From Candidatus Hydrogenedentota bacterium (GTDB taxonomy: Bacteria; Hydrogenedentota; Hydrogenedentia; Hydrogenedentales; JAEUWI01), in contig JACPGE010000044.1 in NCBI GenBank assembly GCA_016182605.1, forward strand, positions 183,465 through 247,464: DNA of 64,000 nucleotides, written 5' to 3'. Below, piece after piece: positions 53,990 through 62,977 of the stretch; positions within the stretch are counted from its first letter, which is position 1; every line of letters starts with the position of its first letter. The notes under the pieces were generated by a model. That model searched no databases. It was not told the DNA's origin and saw nothing but the letters and a program-made list of their open reading frames with translations. Made by a program: the position numbers and the translations under genes.

Positions 53990-56194
53990 TCAGTTCTCCT
54001 CCTGTTTCTTGAAGGCGCTGACGGCGCCTGCGACGCCCTCGTCAAAGGGCATGGTGAGGATGGGCATGATCCATTTTTCCGGCGCCCGATCGTTGGTGGG
54101 CATCCACTCGTGAACGAGGAGCGGGCGGTTGAGGCGGGCGGCGCTTTCTTCGATGGGCGCGAAGGGGTTGTTGCCCTCGGCGAAGCGGAAGGGAAGCCAG
54201 GCGTTCTTTTCATAGTACGTGCTGCCCTTGCGCACAGGCATGAGGCGGGTCATGTTGTTGCCCGCGAAAGGATAGACCAGGCCGCGCGACCAGTAGATCC
54301 AGGGGCCGTTCTGCACGTAGATGTAGGGCTGGGCCTCGCTCGACAGGTCGCCGTAGCGGTTGGTGTTCACGTAGTCCAGAAGTATATTGGCAAAACCCAC
54401 CCGGGTTTTGCGGTTGATAAAGGCCATCCAGGGCGTGTCCGGCGGGATGTCCAGCGCGTGAACCGGGTGTTCCCGCGAACCGTCGATGGGCATGCTGTTC
54501 ACCTTGCCGAGATGATCCATCCAGATGAACTCATTGAGCGCGGCGTGATTCAGCACGATCTCGATGTTGCGCAGGGCCGCCACAAAAATATCCTCCTGCA
54601 CTTCCATCAGGGAGCTGAAGAGGATGTAGGGCTGGCTGCTGTAGAAGGTGTAGGCCACGTGCGCGGTCACGTTCGTCATGTGCGGCAGGGGCGCATAGCG
54701 GCTGGTGTGGTGCATGAGCGGGCCGGAGATACTCTTGGCCACGGGGTTTTCCCAGTCGCTCGCGTGGACCCAGGGCGTGGGGGGCGAGTAGATGCCGGGG
54801 TTCCAGTGGACCGCGCCATTGGTCTCCAGCTTGTGTTCCAGAAGGACGGGCCCATCCCCCCCCTTCAGGGTGATCTGCTCCAGCGCGCCGCTGTTCGCCG
54901 CGGTGAGCACCGACCAGGTGTCCGTGGAGATGGTCTCGGAGAGGCCGGTGCCCGGCGTGACGGTCATGGTGGAGGCGCTGGTTCGGGGCGTGGCGGCCCC
55001 ATTGCCATAGAGGACCAGGTAGACCTTCTCCTGGTAGGGCAGGGCATCCGCGAAGAAGACGAGTTCCACGGTCGTGGTGGGATCGTAGCGGTGGACGCGT
55101 TCTCCCGTTTCGGCGTCGCGCTCTTCGTGTTCCAGCATCTTCTTGTTGCGCCATTCCTTCACGCCGAGGATCTGAAAAGGCGCGTCGATATACCCATCGG
55201 CGGCGGCGGCCGGATGCGTGGGGTCATAGGTGACAACGCGCAGTTCCCGCTCCGGATCGCCAATGTCATCGGCAAAGGGCGCCAGGGCCAGGCGGATCGG
55301 TTCCTGCGTGCGGAGGAGCCCCTCCGTCTCCTTCAGCACCAAGGAGAAGAAACCGGTGGACGCGGGATCCGGATAACCGCCCTTGCCGCTCGCCGTGGCC
55401 TGCTGTTCATAGGTTTTGGTCTCGCCGTTGAGGTGTGCGACGGTGACACGGACGGTGTGCTCGGAAGCCTCGGTCCAGTTCACGGGCACCGTGATCTGGA
55501 CATCGCGGGAGCCGTCGAACTCGCCCTTGTAGTTTTCCCCCTCCGGCACGGGATTCGCGCCCGCCTTCTCCGTGAGTTGATAGCCCGTGCTGAAACAGCG
55601 CGCGTCCCGGTTGCGTTTGCCGTCCACCTCCACCAGGGTGATGGTACCCGGCGCGAGATCTTCCTTCGCCAGGGTGAGCGTGGCGTGGTGGTAGGGGAAT
55701 GCCGCATTGGGAACGGCGAAACCGAGGCCCTTCACCACCGCGCGTGTGGCCGGCGCGCTGGCCTGCTGTTCCACCTGGACTGACCCACCCTCCGTGTCCA
55801 CCGCGTTGACCACAAGGTGGCAGGCGGCGCCGGGTGTCCAGTTGCTGCGCAGGGCAATGCTGAAGTCTTCCGTGCCATGAATGTGCCCGCCTGCGTTCCA
55901 GATGGTCTCGTTGCGCACGGCATAGGCCCCGACGGGGGTCCCGTTCAGGATGACGCCGGTAACGGTGGAGGGCGGGAGGCTCCCTTTCGGGAAGGAGAAA
56001 ACCGCATCGTAGACAAAGCCCGCATCCAGCGTGACGGGCGAGAAGACCGCGTTGGCCGGCTGGCCCGGGGCCAGGGTCTCGGCAAAGCCCGAGGGCCGCG
56101 GATGGGTGAGGTGGCTTTGCCGCGTGGTGGTACACGACGTGGCGAGCGTGCCCAGCAGGGTCAGGCCGACGAAGGACAACAGGGCGGTACGCAT
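53990..56194 (-). CDS. Secreted lipoprotein-like hypothetical protein, paralogue B
   Basis: A 734-residue exported protein. The signal ends at LATSC with the cysteine at about residue 21, a weak lipobox, so it may be lipid-anchored. It has an extra N-terminal beta domain of about 150 residues compared with paralogue A, then the shared core (VHWNPGIYS near residue 475). Duplicated internal segments (for example near 60 and 160, both with strands following VPNAAFPYHHATLTL-type text) suggest repeated Ig-like modules. Family not recognised. GGGAGGAGG precedes the ATG. It starts the operon that continues with paralogue A and the symporter. Confidence 0.75.
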   Translation of the reverse strand: MRTALLSFVGLTLLGTLATSCTTTRQSHLTHPRPSGFAETLAPGQPANAVFSPVTLDAGFVYDAVFSFPKGSLPPSTVTGVILNGTPVGAYAVRNETIWNAGGHIHGTEDFSIALRSNWTPGAACHLVVNAVDTEGGSVQVEQQASAPATRAVVKGLGFAVPNAAFPYHHATLTLAKEDLAPGTITLVEVDGKRNRDARCFSTGYQLTEKAGANPVPEGENYKGEFDGSRDVQITVPVNWTEASEHTVRVTVAHLNGETKTYEQQATASGKGGYPDPASTGFFSLVLKETEGLLRTQEPIRLALAPFADDIGDPERELRVVTYDPTHPAAAADGYIDAPFQILGVKEWRNKKMLEHEERDAETGERVHRYDPTTTVELVFFADALPYQEKVYLVLYGNGAATPRTSASTMTVTPGTGLSETISTDTWSVLTAANSGALEQITLKGGDGPVLLEHKLETNGAVHWNPGIYSPPTPWVHASDWENPVAKSISGPLMHHTSRYAPLPHMTNVTAHVAYTFYSSQPYILFSSLMEVQEDIFVAALRNIEIVLNHAALNEFIWMDHLGKVNSMPIDGSREHPVHALDIPPDTPWMAFINRKTRVGFANILLDYVNTNRYGDLSSEAQPYIYVQNGPWIYWSRGLVYPFAGNNMTRLMPVRKGSTYYEKNAWLPFRFAEGNNPFAPIEESAARLNRPLLVHEWMPTNDRAPEKWIMPILTMPFDEGVAGAVSAFKKQEEN

Positions 56195-56427
56195 GATTGA
56201 GTTCCTCCTCCCGCGATTGTGCCTGCCGGGTGGTGCGAGCGCGGTGGCGCGCGGTGGCAAGCTGACCGGAGACTCAAGGTAGCAGATGGGGGCGCTCCTG
56301 CGCGAGTTCAACGGGGGCGGCGGGATAGGGGTGGAAATGGGGCCTTTCCGGACGGGGGCCGTGTGTGACATTATCCTGAGACTCGAATCATGCATGCGGA
56401 CCGTGAACTCGAAGGGAATGAATTGCC

Positions 56428-58332
56428 ATGAGAAGGATACAGGCCCTGTTTATACTGCTGGCGGCGCCACTGGCATTCGCGCAGCCGGACCCCATTGCGG
56501 AGGTCCTGGCACAGGCGGCCCTGCCCGAGGCAGAGATTCGCGCCGGACTGGAGTCGTGGCTGCTGGGGCGGCTGCCGGTGCTCGATGCGCCAGCGGATGC
56601 GGCGGCGTGGGAGACGCAGGCGGCGGCCCTGCGGAAACGGCTGCGCGAGGAGGTCTACCTCGAAGGCGTGCCGGAGGCGTGGATGAAACACACGGTGAAG
56701 GTCGAGTGGACGGAGACCATCGAGAGCGGGCAGGGCTACACGATCCGCAAACTGCGTTATGAGGCGCTGCCGGGGCTGTGGATTCCGGCGCTGCTCTATG
56801 CGCCTGCGGAGGGCACGGGGCGTATCCCCGCGATCCTGAATGTGAACGGGCACGTGGGCAAGCCGGGCAAGGCCATTGGTTACGAACAGATCCGGTGCAT
56901 CAACCTCGCGAAGCGCGGCATGCTGGCGCTGCACCCCGAATGGTTCTCGTGCGGCGAACTGTCGGACGAGGCGTACGGCCACTATAACCTGGCCTTCCTG
57001 GATGCCGTGGGCGTGCGCGGGGTCTCGGTGCTTTATCTGGCGCTGAGCCGCGCGCTGGATGTGCTGCTGGCGGAGCCCCGGGCGGACCTGGATCGCGTCG
57101 CGATGACGGGGCTCTCGGGCGGCGGCTGGCAGACGGCCGTATTCAGCGCGCTGGACGAGCGCGTGCGGGTCATCGTGCCCGTGGCGGGCCACGGCGGCAT
57201 GGCGAACCGCATCACCACACTGCGCGACATGGGCGACCTGGAGCAGGTGCCGAGCGATCTGTTGCGCGTGGCGGACTACAGCCACATCACCGCCCTCTTC
57301 GCACCGCGTCCCGCGCTGCTGATCTACAACGCGAAGGACGATTGTTGCTTTGAAGCGGGCACAACGCTGCCGACGGTCTATGATCCGGTGCTCCCGATCT
57401 ACCGGGTCTTCAATGCGGAGAAGCAGTTTCAATTCCACATCAACGAAGATCCGGGCACACACAACTACGAGCTGGACAACCGCCTCCAATTCTATCGCTT
57501 TATCGAGGCGCAGTTCTTGCCGGAAAGCGCCTGGCAGCGCGACGAAATTCCGAGCGATGCGGAAGTCTTGAGTGAAGAGGCGCTAACCGTGGGCGTGCCC
57601 GAGGGAAACGCGACCTTTCAGAGTCTTGCGCTGGCCGTGCTGACGGCGAACGTGCGCAATGCGCCAGGGAGCGTGGAGGCGCTCCGCGCAGTGCTGCGCT
57701 ATCCCGATTTGACGCTGAGCGATCCCGAGAGCCGCGTCTTGCAGACCGGCGATCTCACCGGTACGGCGTGGCGCTTCAGCACCCCCTGGGGACCGGTCTC
57801 CGCGATGCGCCTCGGCACCGCACGGGCGGACGGGCCCGCAGTGGTGCTCGTAACCGACGCGCCCCTGTCTGCGTCCGTGGAAAAGATTCGCGCCGCCCTG
57901 ACGCAGCATGGCGAGGTGCACACGATCGCGCCGCACTTCCTCGGCGGCGCACTGCCTGCCGGGGATCAGTCGTTTCAGCTTGCCATGGCGGTGGACGCAA
58001 GCGGCGCGCGCACACTGGGAATGCAGGCAGCGGAGATCGGCGCGTTCTGTGTGTGGCTGCGGGAATCCACAGGTGGTGCCGCGGTGCACGTCGTGACGGA
58101 GGGACCCATAAGCGGCGTGGCCGCGATGGTGGCCGCGGCGGTGAACAAGGGGGCGTTTGAACATCTGACCACAAGCGAAGGGCTGACGAATTTGCAGTCG
58201 AACATTGAAGAGGGCCAGGACTGGCGGAAGCTGCAGCCGCTCTTCGCCTTTGGGTTGCTGAAGGACTTCGAGGTGGAAGAGATTCGCGCGATGTGCGTGG
58301 CGAATGGAATTGCGATGGGAACGGGGGGGTGA
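56428..58332 (+). CDS. Secreted acetyl-xylan esterase/dienelactone hydrolase-like protein
   Basis: A 634-residue exported protein with a Sec signal (residues 1-18, ending LAFAQ). Residues 80-370 form an alpha/beta-hydrolase core: oxyanion region NVNGHVGKPG near 140, nucleophile GLSGGGW near 228 giving the catalytic serine, acid NAKDD near 306 and histidine GTHNYE near 346. These match AXE1/abhydrolase_7-type esterases. The C-terminal 260 residues look like a second, degenerate hydrolase domain (VVTEGPISGVAAMVAAA). Esterases of this kind deacetylate xylan or other acetylated glycans. It is divergent from the paralogue B gene. Confidence 0.88.
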   Translation: MRRIQALFILLAAPLAFAQPDPIAEVLAQAALPEAEIRAGLESWLLGRLPVLDAPADAAAWETQAAALRKRLREEVYLEGVPEAWMKHTVKVEWTETIESGQGYTIRKLRYEALPGLWIPALLYAPAEGTGRIPAILNVNGHVGKPGKAIGYEQIRCINLAKRGMLALHPEWFSCGELSDEAYGHYNLAFLDAVGVRGVSVLYLALSRALDVLLAEPRADLDRVAMTGLSGGGWQTAVFSALDERVRVIVPVAGHGGMANRITTLRDMGDLEQVPSDLLRVADYSHITALFAPRPALLIYNAKDDCCFEAGTTLPTVYDPVLPIYRVFNAEKQFQFHINEDPGTHNYELDNRLQFYRFIEAQFLPESAWQRDEIPSDAEVLSEEALTVGVPEGNATFQSLALAVLTANVRNAPGSVEALRAVLRYPDLTLSDPESRVLQTGDLTGTAWRFSTPWGPVSAMRLGTARADGPAVVLVTDAPLSASVEKIRAALTQHGEVHTIAPHFLGGALPAGDQSFQLAMAVDASGARTLGMQAAEIGAFCVWLRESTGGAAVHVVTEGPISGVAAMVAAAVNKGAFEHLTTSEGLTNLQSNIEEGQDWRKLQPLFAFGLLKDFEVEEIRAMCVANGIAMGTGG

Positions 58333-58450
58333 AAAAGTAAGTGAGGACAATGACATGGGGGAGTCTCCTTAACGCATTTGGCGGGCCGGGCGGATTGGGT
58401 ACATCTATTTATGCGGAGAGTTTGTTGCACTCTGATCGTGGAATCGGTGT

Positions 58451-58676
58451 GCGAAACGAGGGGGCGCTGCGCGTACCACGGACCACACTGAGCACACGGA
58501 AGAGGACGAAGGAGAAGAAGAGGAGCGTCCACAGAGTACGCAGATTTTCGCTGAGGGGAGGATATTGCGAAACGAGGTAGGCCTGGTGGTGTGAGTGCGA
58601 AACGAGGGGTGGCAAAGCTTGCCAATGGGCTGTGGCTGGTGTTCGAGCGGGCGAGATGAATTCGCGAAACGAGGGG
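58451..58676 (+). repeat. Cluster of GCGAAACGAGG repeats
   Basis: The stretch after the esterase gene has four same-orientation copies of GCGAAACGAGG(GG): starts at 58451, 58567, 58597 and 58664. Spacing is irregular (116, 30, 67). No gene is visible in 58333-58788. The base composition falls sharply after about 58680, where a run of A/T bases marks a compositional boundary. Confidence 0.55.
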
Positions 58677-58788
58677 TAATTACTAGTTAATATTAATAAA
58701 AGCATTAAATAATGGCGTCGTGTTTTCGGGAAATATTGCTCCGATCCCAGGGTTAAGTCACTGTTATTAAGACAGTTATAAAAAATGC

Positions 58789-58817
58789 TTGACAACGACC
58801 ACAATATACGATAAAAT
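58789..58817 (+). promoter_or_regulatory. Sigma-70 promoter of the ATPase-TPR locus
   Basis: TTGACA at 58789-58794, exactly 17 bases, then TAAAAT at 58812-58817 (5 of 6). It lies in an AT-rich block and its -10 region overlaps the first TACGATAA repeat. Confidence 0.75.
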
Positions 58818-58846
58818 TTTCGTACGATAATTTTTTCGTACGATAA
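58807..58846 (+). promoter_or_regulatory. Three 16-bp-spaced TACGATAA repeats (iteron-like operator)
   Basis: Exact TACGATAA copies start at 58807, 58823 and 58839, a constant 16-base period, with CGTACG palindromes in between (58821, 58837) and TTTTCG linkers. They cover the -10 box and start site, so a bound protein would repress. The small ORF or the ATPase's winged helix are candidate binders. Confidence 0.7.
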
Positions 58847-58873
58847 ATTGGAGGGTATGTTGTGGAGGCCTTT

Positions 58874-59038
58874 ATGCCAATGCAGCGGCAGAATGGACCG
58901 GTTTCTGTGAAGTCAGCACCCCGCCTGAAGACTCTGCGGGACGTTTACTCTGTGGCGGAGGACGAAGCGAGCTGGCGCTTCAAACTTGAGATCGTCCGCA
59001 TCTGGTGGTTTCAGGAACGGGGAGGGCTGGGCCTGTGA
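58874..59038 (+). CDS. Small protein translationally coupled to ATPase-TPR protein
   Basis: A 54-residue protein starting MPMQRQNGPVSV and ending ERGGLGL. GGAGG lies 5 bases before ATG 58874; an in-frame GTG at 58862, 6 bases after GGAGGG, is an alternative giving 58 residues. The C-terminal half (KTLRDVYSVAEDEASWRFKLE) looks helical and amphipathic. The sequence is too short for a family match and I recognise none. Its stop overlaps the next gene's GTG by 4 bases, the arrangement seen in toxin-antitoxin and coupled regulator pairs. It may be an antitoxin, a regulator or an adaptor of the downstream ATPase. Confidence 0.6.
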   Translation: MPMQRQNGPVSVKSAPRLKTLRDVYSVAEDEASWRFKLEIVRIWWFQERGGLGL

Positions 59039-62000
59039 GCGGTCACGATGTGCAGATGTTGTTCAATCCACAACAGAGCAGTCTGAAACAACTGGAAGGC
59101 ACGCTAACGGCAAAGCGGCGCGTGGTAGCGGAGTCCCTGATAGCGCAACTCCAAGAAGCGGTGCAAACAGGATCATCGTTTAACAATCTACTAATTGGTC
59201 CCAGGGGAAGCGGCAAGACCCATGTGATCTCCTACGTGCGCAAGTTTCTGGAGGAGCGTTTTCGCAATGAGGGGGGGCCGATCTTTGTGAAGTTGTCGGA
59301 GGAGGAGCGGGGGATTCAGTCGCTGTATGACCTCGTGGTAGCGTGCCTACGTGCGATCATGACGGACCCGCGCAGTTTAATGAAGGGCATGCCCCGTAAA
59401 CCGGAGGAGCGGCTGACCCATGTGCGGAATCTCTTCGACGAAAAGCTGGAAGGCAGGGCAACGATCGTATTCCTTGAGAACCTTGCGGATCTCTTCGCCG
59501 CACTGGAGGACACGGAACTCCACGCATTACGTCATTTCCTGCAAGAGCGGCCCCACGTGTCCGTGCTCGCTTCGAGCATCACGCTGTTCCAGGAAAGCAG
59601 TCGGCTCGATCACCCCTTCTATGGGTACTTCACCCCCCATCACCTGAACAGTCTGAGCGCCGAACAATCGCAAGTTTATCTGGGACAACTTGCGGCGCAC
59701 CGGGACGCGCTGGAATTGGCACGTCTCATCATGCTGCCAGAGACACTCCCGCGCGTTCGGGCCATACACGCGCTGACGGGGGGGAACCACCGGCTACTGG
59801 GCTTGCTGTCCGAGTTTCTCACTGAGGAGGACCTCGACAAGCTCGTTCCCGCGTTTCTACGCATGGCCGACCGGGAACTCACGGCCTATTACCAGCAGCG
59901 CATGGACCGGTTGAGCAATCAACAGGTGAAGATCGTGCGTGCACTGGCAGACGGGCAGGGCGAAGCCCTCACGGTAACCGAAATCGCGGAATACACGGCG
60001 CTCACACCACAGGCGACCTCCCGGCTGCTGGTGGATCTGCGCAGTGCGGAGTGGGTGGTCGCGGAGAAGCAGGGCCGCGAATCCTACTATGACCTGCGCG
60101 AGCCGCTGGTGCGGCTGGTGTTCGAACTGAAGGCTGGCTATGAGACTCTGCCGTCTATCGTCGGGCTCCTCCGGACCTGGTATACACCAGATGAACTCAA
60201 GGGCCGAATGGCCGGGTGCGGGACGTTTTCGAGAGGCTATGTAGCCGCAGCACTGGACTGGCGTCTGGAAAATGAGTGCGCGCTTGCAGAGCGCCGGAGT
60301 GTTAGCAGCTTGGAAGCCCCTCAAGAAGATGAGAATGTTGCCCTCATTCCCCTTACCGGACAACATGGAATTGAGCTTGGCGAAACCTCATTCGACAACT
60401 CTGAACTCCAGCAGGCGGTCCAGGCAATAGAAGAACACCGCCTTGAGGTCGCGCTGGACGTGTTGGAACATGCGATTCACTCAAGATCCGGGAAGAGTGA
60501 TTTCGTCTCATTGATCGAGACTGGCGCGGCACTATTCATGAAAGGTCAATGCCTGGCTATGCTGGGCCGCTCCTTGGAGGCAATTGCAGTCTACCAGGAG
60601 GTGGTATCACGCTACGACAGTCATCCAGTGGCGGAGTTGCAGGAACTGATAGCTCGGGCAATGCTCAGCATGGGCTATTGTCTTGACACTCTGGACCGTT
60701 CCTTGGAAGCAATTACTGTTTACGATGAGTTGGTAGCGCGCTTTGGTGATCGCCCGGAAGCGTCGTCGTTAGCGTGCGTGGCAATGGCGAAGTTCAACAA
60801 GGGTTTTTGCCTTAACGCTCTGAACCGTTCCTTGGAGGCAATTACTGTTTACGACGAGTTGGTAACGCGTTTCGGCGATCGCCCGGAGGCCTCGCTGTTG
60901 ATGTCCGTGGCGATGGCACTGCTTTGCAAAGGTTACCTCATTGGCGAGCTGGACCGTCCGTTGGAGTCGATTGCTGTTTACGACGAGCTAGTAGCGCGCC
61001 TTGGCGACCGTCCCGAGGCGTCGCTGTTAACGTGGGTGGCGAAAGCGCTATGCAACAAGGGCCTATGTCTTGGTGCGCTGGACCGTTCCCTAGAGGCGAT
61101 TGTAGTCTACGACGAGGTGGTAACGCGCTTTGGCGACCGCCCGGAGGCATCGCTGCTAGAGCAGGTGGCGAAAGCGCTTCTCTCCAAGGGCGCAAGCCTT
61201 GGCAAACTGAACCGTTCTCTGGAGGCGATTGCGATATGCGAAGAGGTGATATCGCGCTTCGATGAGCGCCCGGAGGCAGCATTGCTAGAGTGGGTGGCAA
61301 GCGCGTTGTACGGCAAGGGCGTAATGCTTGAGGCGTTGGATCGACCCTTGGAGGCCATTGTGGTTTTCGACGAGGTGGCAATGTGCTTCGGCGACCGCCA
61401 GGAAGCGTCGCTGCTAGTGTGGGTGGCAAGAGCGCTATACAACAAGGGCTTTAGACTTGGTGAGTTGGGCCGTTCACTGGAGGAGATTGCTATATACGAC
61501 GAAGTGGTATCACGTTTCGGCAATCGTCCGGAGGCTGCGTTACTAGAGTGGCTGGCGAACGCGTTGTTCGGCAAGGGCGGAAGGCTTAGCGCGTTGGATC
61601 GTCCCTTGGAGGCAATTGTGGTTTACGACGAGGTGGTAACTCGCTGCGGAGATCGGCCGGAGGCGTCGCTGCAACACCGGGTGGCGAAAGCCTTGTTCCA
61701 CAAGGGCGTAATACTTGGCAGATTGGAGCGGTCCCTGGAGGCGATTGCTATATACGACGAGGTGTTGACGCGAATAAGCGATCGGTCGGAAGCGTCGCTG
61801 CTAGAGTGGGCGGCTAAAGCGCTATACAACAAAGGTATAATACTTGGAGGGTTGGAGCGGTCCCTGGAGGCGATTGCTATATATGACGATGTGGTATCGC
61901 GCTTCGGCGATCGCCCAGAGGCGGTGATGCAGGAGCGGGTGGCGATGGCGTTGTACAACAAGGGGGTAATACTTAACGGTTTAGACCGTTCCCTGGAGGC

Positions 62001-62691
62001 GATTGCGGTTTATGACGAGGTGGTATCGCGCTTCGGTGAGAGCCTGGAGGCTGCATTGCTGGAGTGGGTGGCGATGGCGTTGTACGACAAGGGCGTAATA
62101 CTTGGCGGGTTGGGCCGTTCCCTGGAGGCGATTGCGGTTTATGACGAGGTGTTTGCCTGTTTTAGCGATCGTCCCGAGGCGTCGCTGCTAGCGTGGGTAG
62201 CGATGGCCGCATGCGATCAAGGACTGTTGCTGATAAAGGATGGCCGTCCAGAAGTGGGTCTCGATAGAGTCTTCGAAGGCTTTAGACTTGCTTCGAGATT
62301 AGGGAATAAAGGAGGCTTCAATCGGGACATCATTGCTGACATTCTGACTACGTTCACAAGCTTTCCGAGTTCGCTCGGCTTGCGGGCGCTTTCACCGCTC
62401 CTGGGAGCGCCTGAGGAACTGGCCGAGGGCCTCATTCAGTGGTTGAAGCAGCGCTTACCGTTGGACGCGAAGGATAGTCAGCACTTTGCGTGGGTTCACG
62501 AAGTGATGGAAGCTGCGTTGGAGAAGCTGGAGGAAGGGGATGCGGAACGCGCGGATCTGGATGGCCTTCGGCAGGCGATACGGCTGATTGCAGCGACGAA
62601 GGAATACACGAGCGGGGACGACCGTGCGTTGTTCAAGTTGCCCTTGGAGTTGCGGCGCCTGTTGGAGCCAGAAGAAGCGGAGGATAGTTGA
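59035..62691 (+). CDS. STAND-like ATPase with winged helix and long TPR array
   Basis: A 1218-residue cytoplasmic protein. Residues 45-280 form an ATPase domain of the archaeal-ATPase/ORC-like class: Walker A IGPRGSGKTH with lysine 61, a Walker-B-like IVFLENLADL near 150. Residues about 295-385 are a winged helix (NQQVKIVRALADGQGEALTVTE then TSRLLVDLRSAEWVV). Residues 512-1070 hold 13 units of 43 residues, consensus RSLEAIAVYDEVVSRFGDRPEASLLEWVAKALYNKG, a TPR-like superhelix. The GTG at 59035 follows GGGAGGG by 8 bases and overlaps the small ORF stop. Codons ending in A/T are frequent, unlike neighbours, which suggests acquisition. The domain order fits signal-transducing NTPases, many of which act in phage defence; a defence role is inference. 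Confidence 0.85.
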   Translation: MSGHDVQMLFNPQQSSLKQLEGTLTAKRRVVAESLIAQLQEAVQTGSSFNNLLIGPRGSGKTHVISYVRKFLEERFRNEGGPIFVKLSEEERGIQSLYDLVVACLRAIMTDPRSLMKGMPRKPEERLTHVRNLFDEKLEGRATIVFLENLADLFAALEDTELHALRHFLQERPHVSVLASSITLFQESSRLDHPFYGYFTPHHLNSLSAEQSQVYLGQLAAHRDALELARLIMLPETLPRVRAIHALTGGNHRLLGLLSEFLTEEDLDKLVPAFLRMADRELTAYYQQRMDRLSNQQVKIVRALADGQGEALTVTEIAEYTALTPQATSRLLVDLRSAEWVVAEKQGRESYYDLREPLVRLVFELKAGYETLPSIVGLLRTWYTPDELKGRMAGCGTFSRGYVAAALDWRLENECALAERRSVSSLEAPQEDENVALIPLTGQHGIELGETSFDNSELQQAVQAIEEHRLEVALDVLEHAIHSRSGKSDFVSLIETGAALFMKGQCLAMLGRSLEAIAVYQEVVSRYDSHPVAELQELIARAMLSMGYCLDTLDRSLEAITVYDELVARFGDRPEASSLACVAMAKFNKGFCLNALNRSLEAITVYDELVTRFGDRPEASLLMSVAMALLCKGYLIGELDRPLESIAVYDELVARLGDRPEASLLTWVAKALCNKGLCLGALDRSLEAIVVYDEVVTRFGDRPEASLLEQVAKALLSKGASLGKLNRSLEAIAICEEVISRFDERPEAALLEWVASALYGKGVMLEALDRPLEAIVVFDEVAMCFGDRQEASLLVWVARALYNKGFRLGELGRSLEEIAIYDEVVSRFGNRPEAALLEWLANALFGKGGRLSALDRPLEAIVVYDEVVTRCGDRPEASLQHRVAKALFHKGVILGRLERSLEAIAIYDEVLTRISDRSEASLLEWAAKALYNKGIILGGLERSLEAIAIYDDVVSRFGDRPEAVMQERVAMALYNKGVILNGLDRSLEAIAVYDEVVSRFGESLEAALLEWVAMALYDKGVILGGLGRSLEAIAVYDEVFACFSDRPEASLLAWVAMAACDQGLLLIKDGRPEVGLDRVFEGFRLASRLGNKGGFNRDIIADILTTFTSFPSSLGLRALSPLLGAPEELAEGLIQWLKQRLPLDAKDSQHFAWVHEVMEAALEKLEEGDAERADLDGLRQAIRLIAATKEYTSGDDRALFKLPLELRRLLEPEEAEDS
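60568..62244 (+). repeat. In-frame TPR repeat array, 13 x 129 bp
   Basis: Thirteen uninterrupted units of exactly 129 bases (43 codons) within the ATPase-TPR gene. Units keep blocks such as CGTTCCCTGGAGGCGATTGC and GACGAGGTGGT at DNA level, with variable positions between. Near-identity over such a length allows unit gain and loss by recombination. Confidence 0.9.
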
Positions 62692-62753
62692 GGCGGATAA
62701 GTGAGAACGAGGTCGCTGTGGATAGTGGACTCACAGCGTCGCTGAAGGTGCAT

Positions 62754-62783
62754 ATGCATTCCCACGGGAACCGTGGGAACGAG
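62754..62783. repeat. REP-like palindrome, copy 1
   Basis: ATGCATTCCCACGGGAACCGTGGGAACGAG: TTCCCACGG pairs with CCGTGGGAA around a short loop. It recurs at 63275 and belongs to a class of dispersed palindromes common in many bacterial genomes. Confidence 0.75.
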
Positions 62784-62977
62784 ACATGGACAGTGGAAAA
62801 AGCTGGGCCAGAATCGGCGAAGTACGCGCAGGCCCGGAAGCGAGTTTGATCAAAATAGCAACGCCGTCACGAGGGCAAGTCGGCAAACTGGAACCTCAAT
62901 GACGGCGTGAAACAAGGGGCTGGTGTGCCCGTTGCGCTCTTATCGTAACACAGCGTGCCGGTCCTGCAACAGGGAGG

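Noticed and set aside
60568..62244. CRISPR-like regular repeats
   Set aside because: The period of 129 bases is three times 43 codons and all units stay in frame with a TPR-like protein; no spacer structure.
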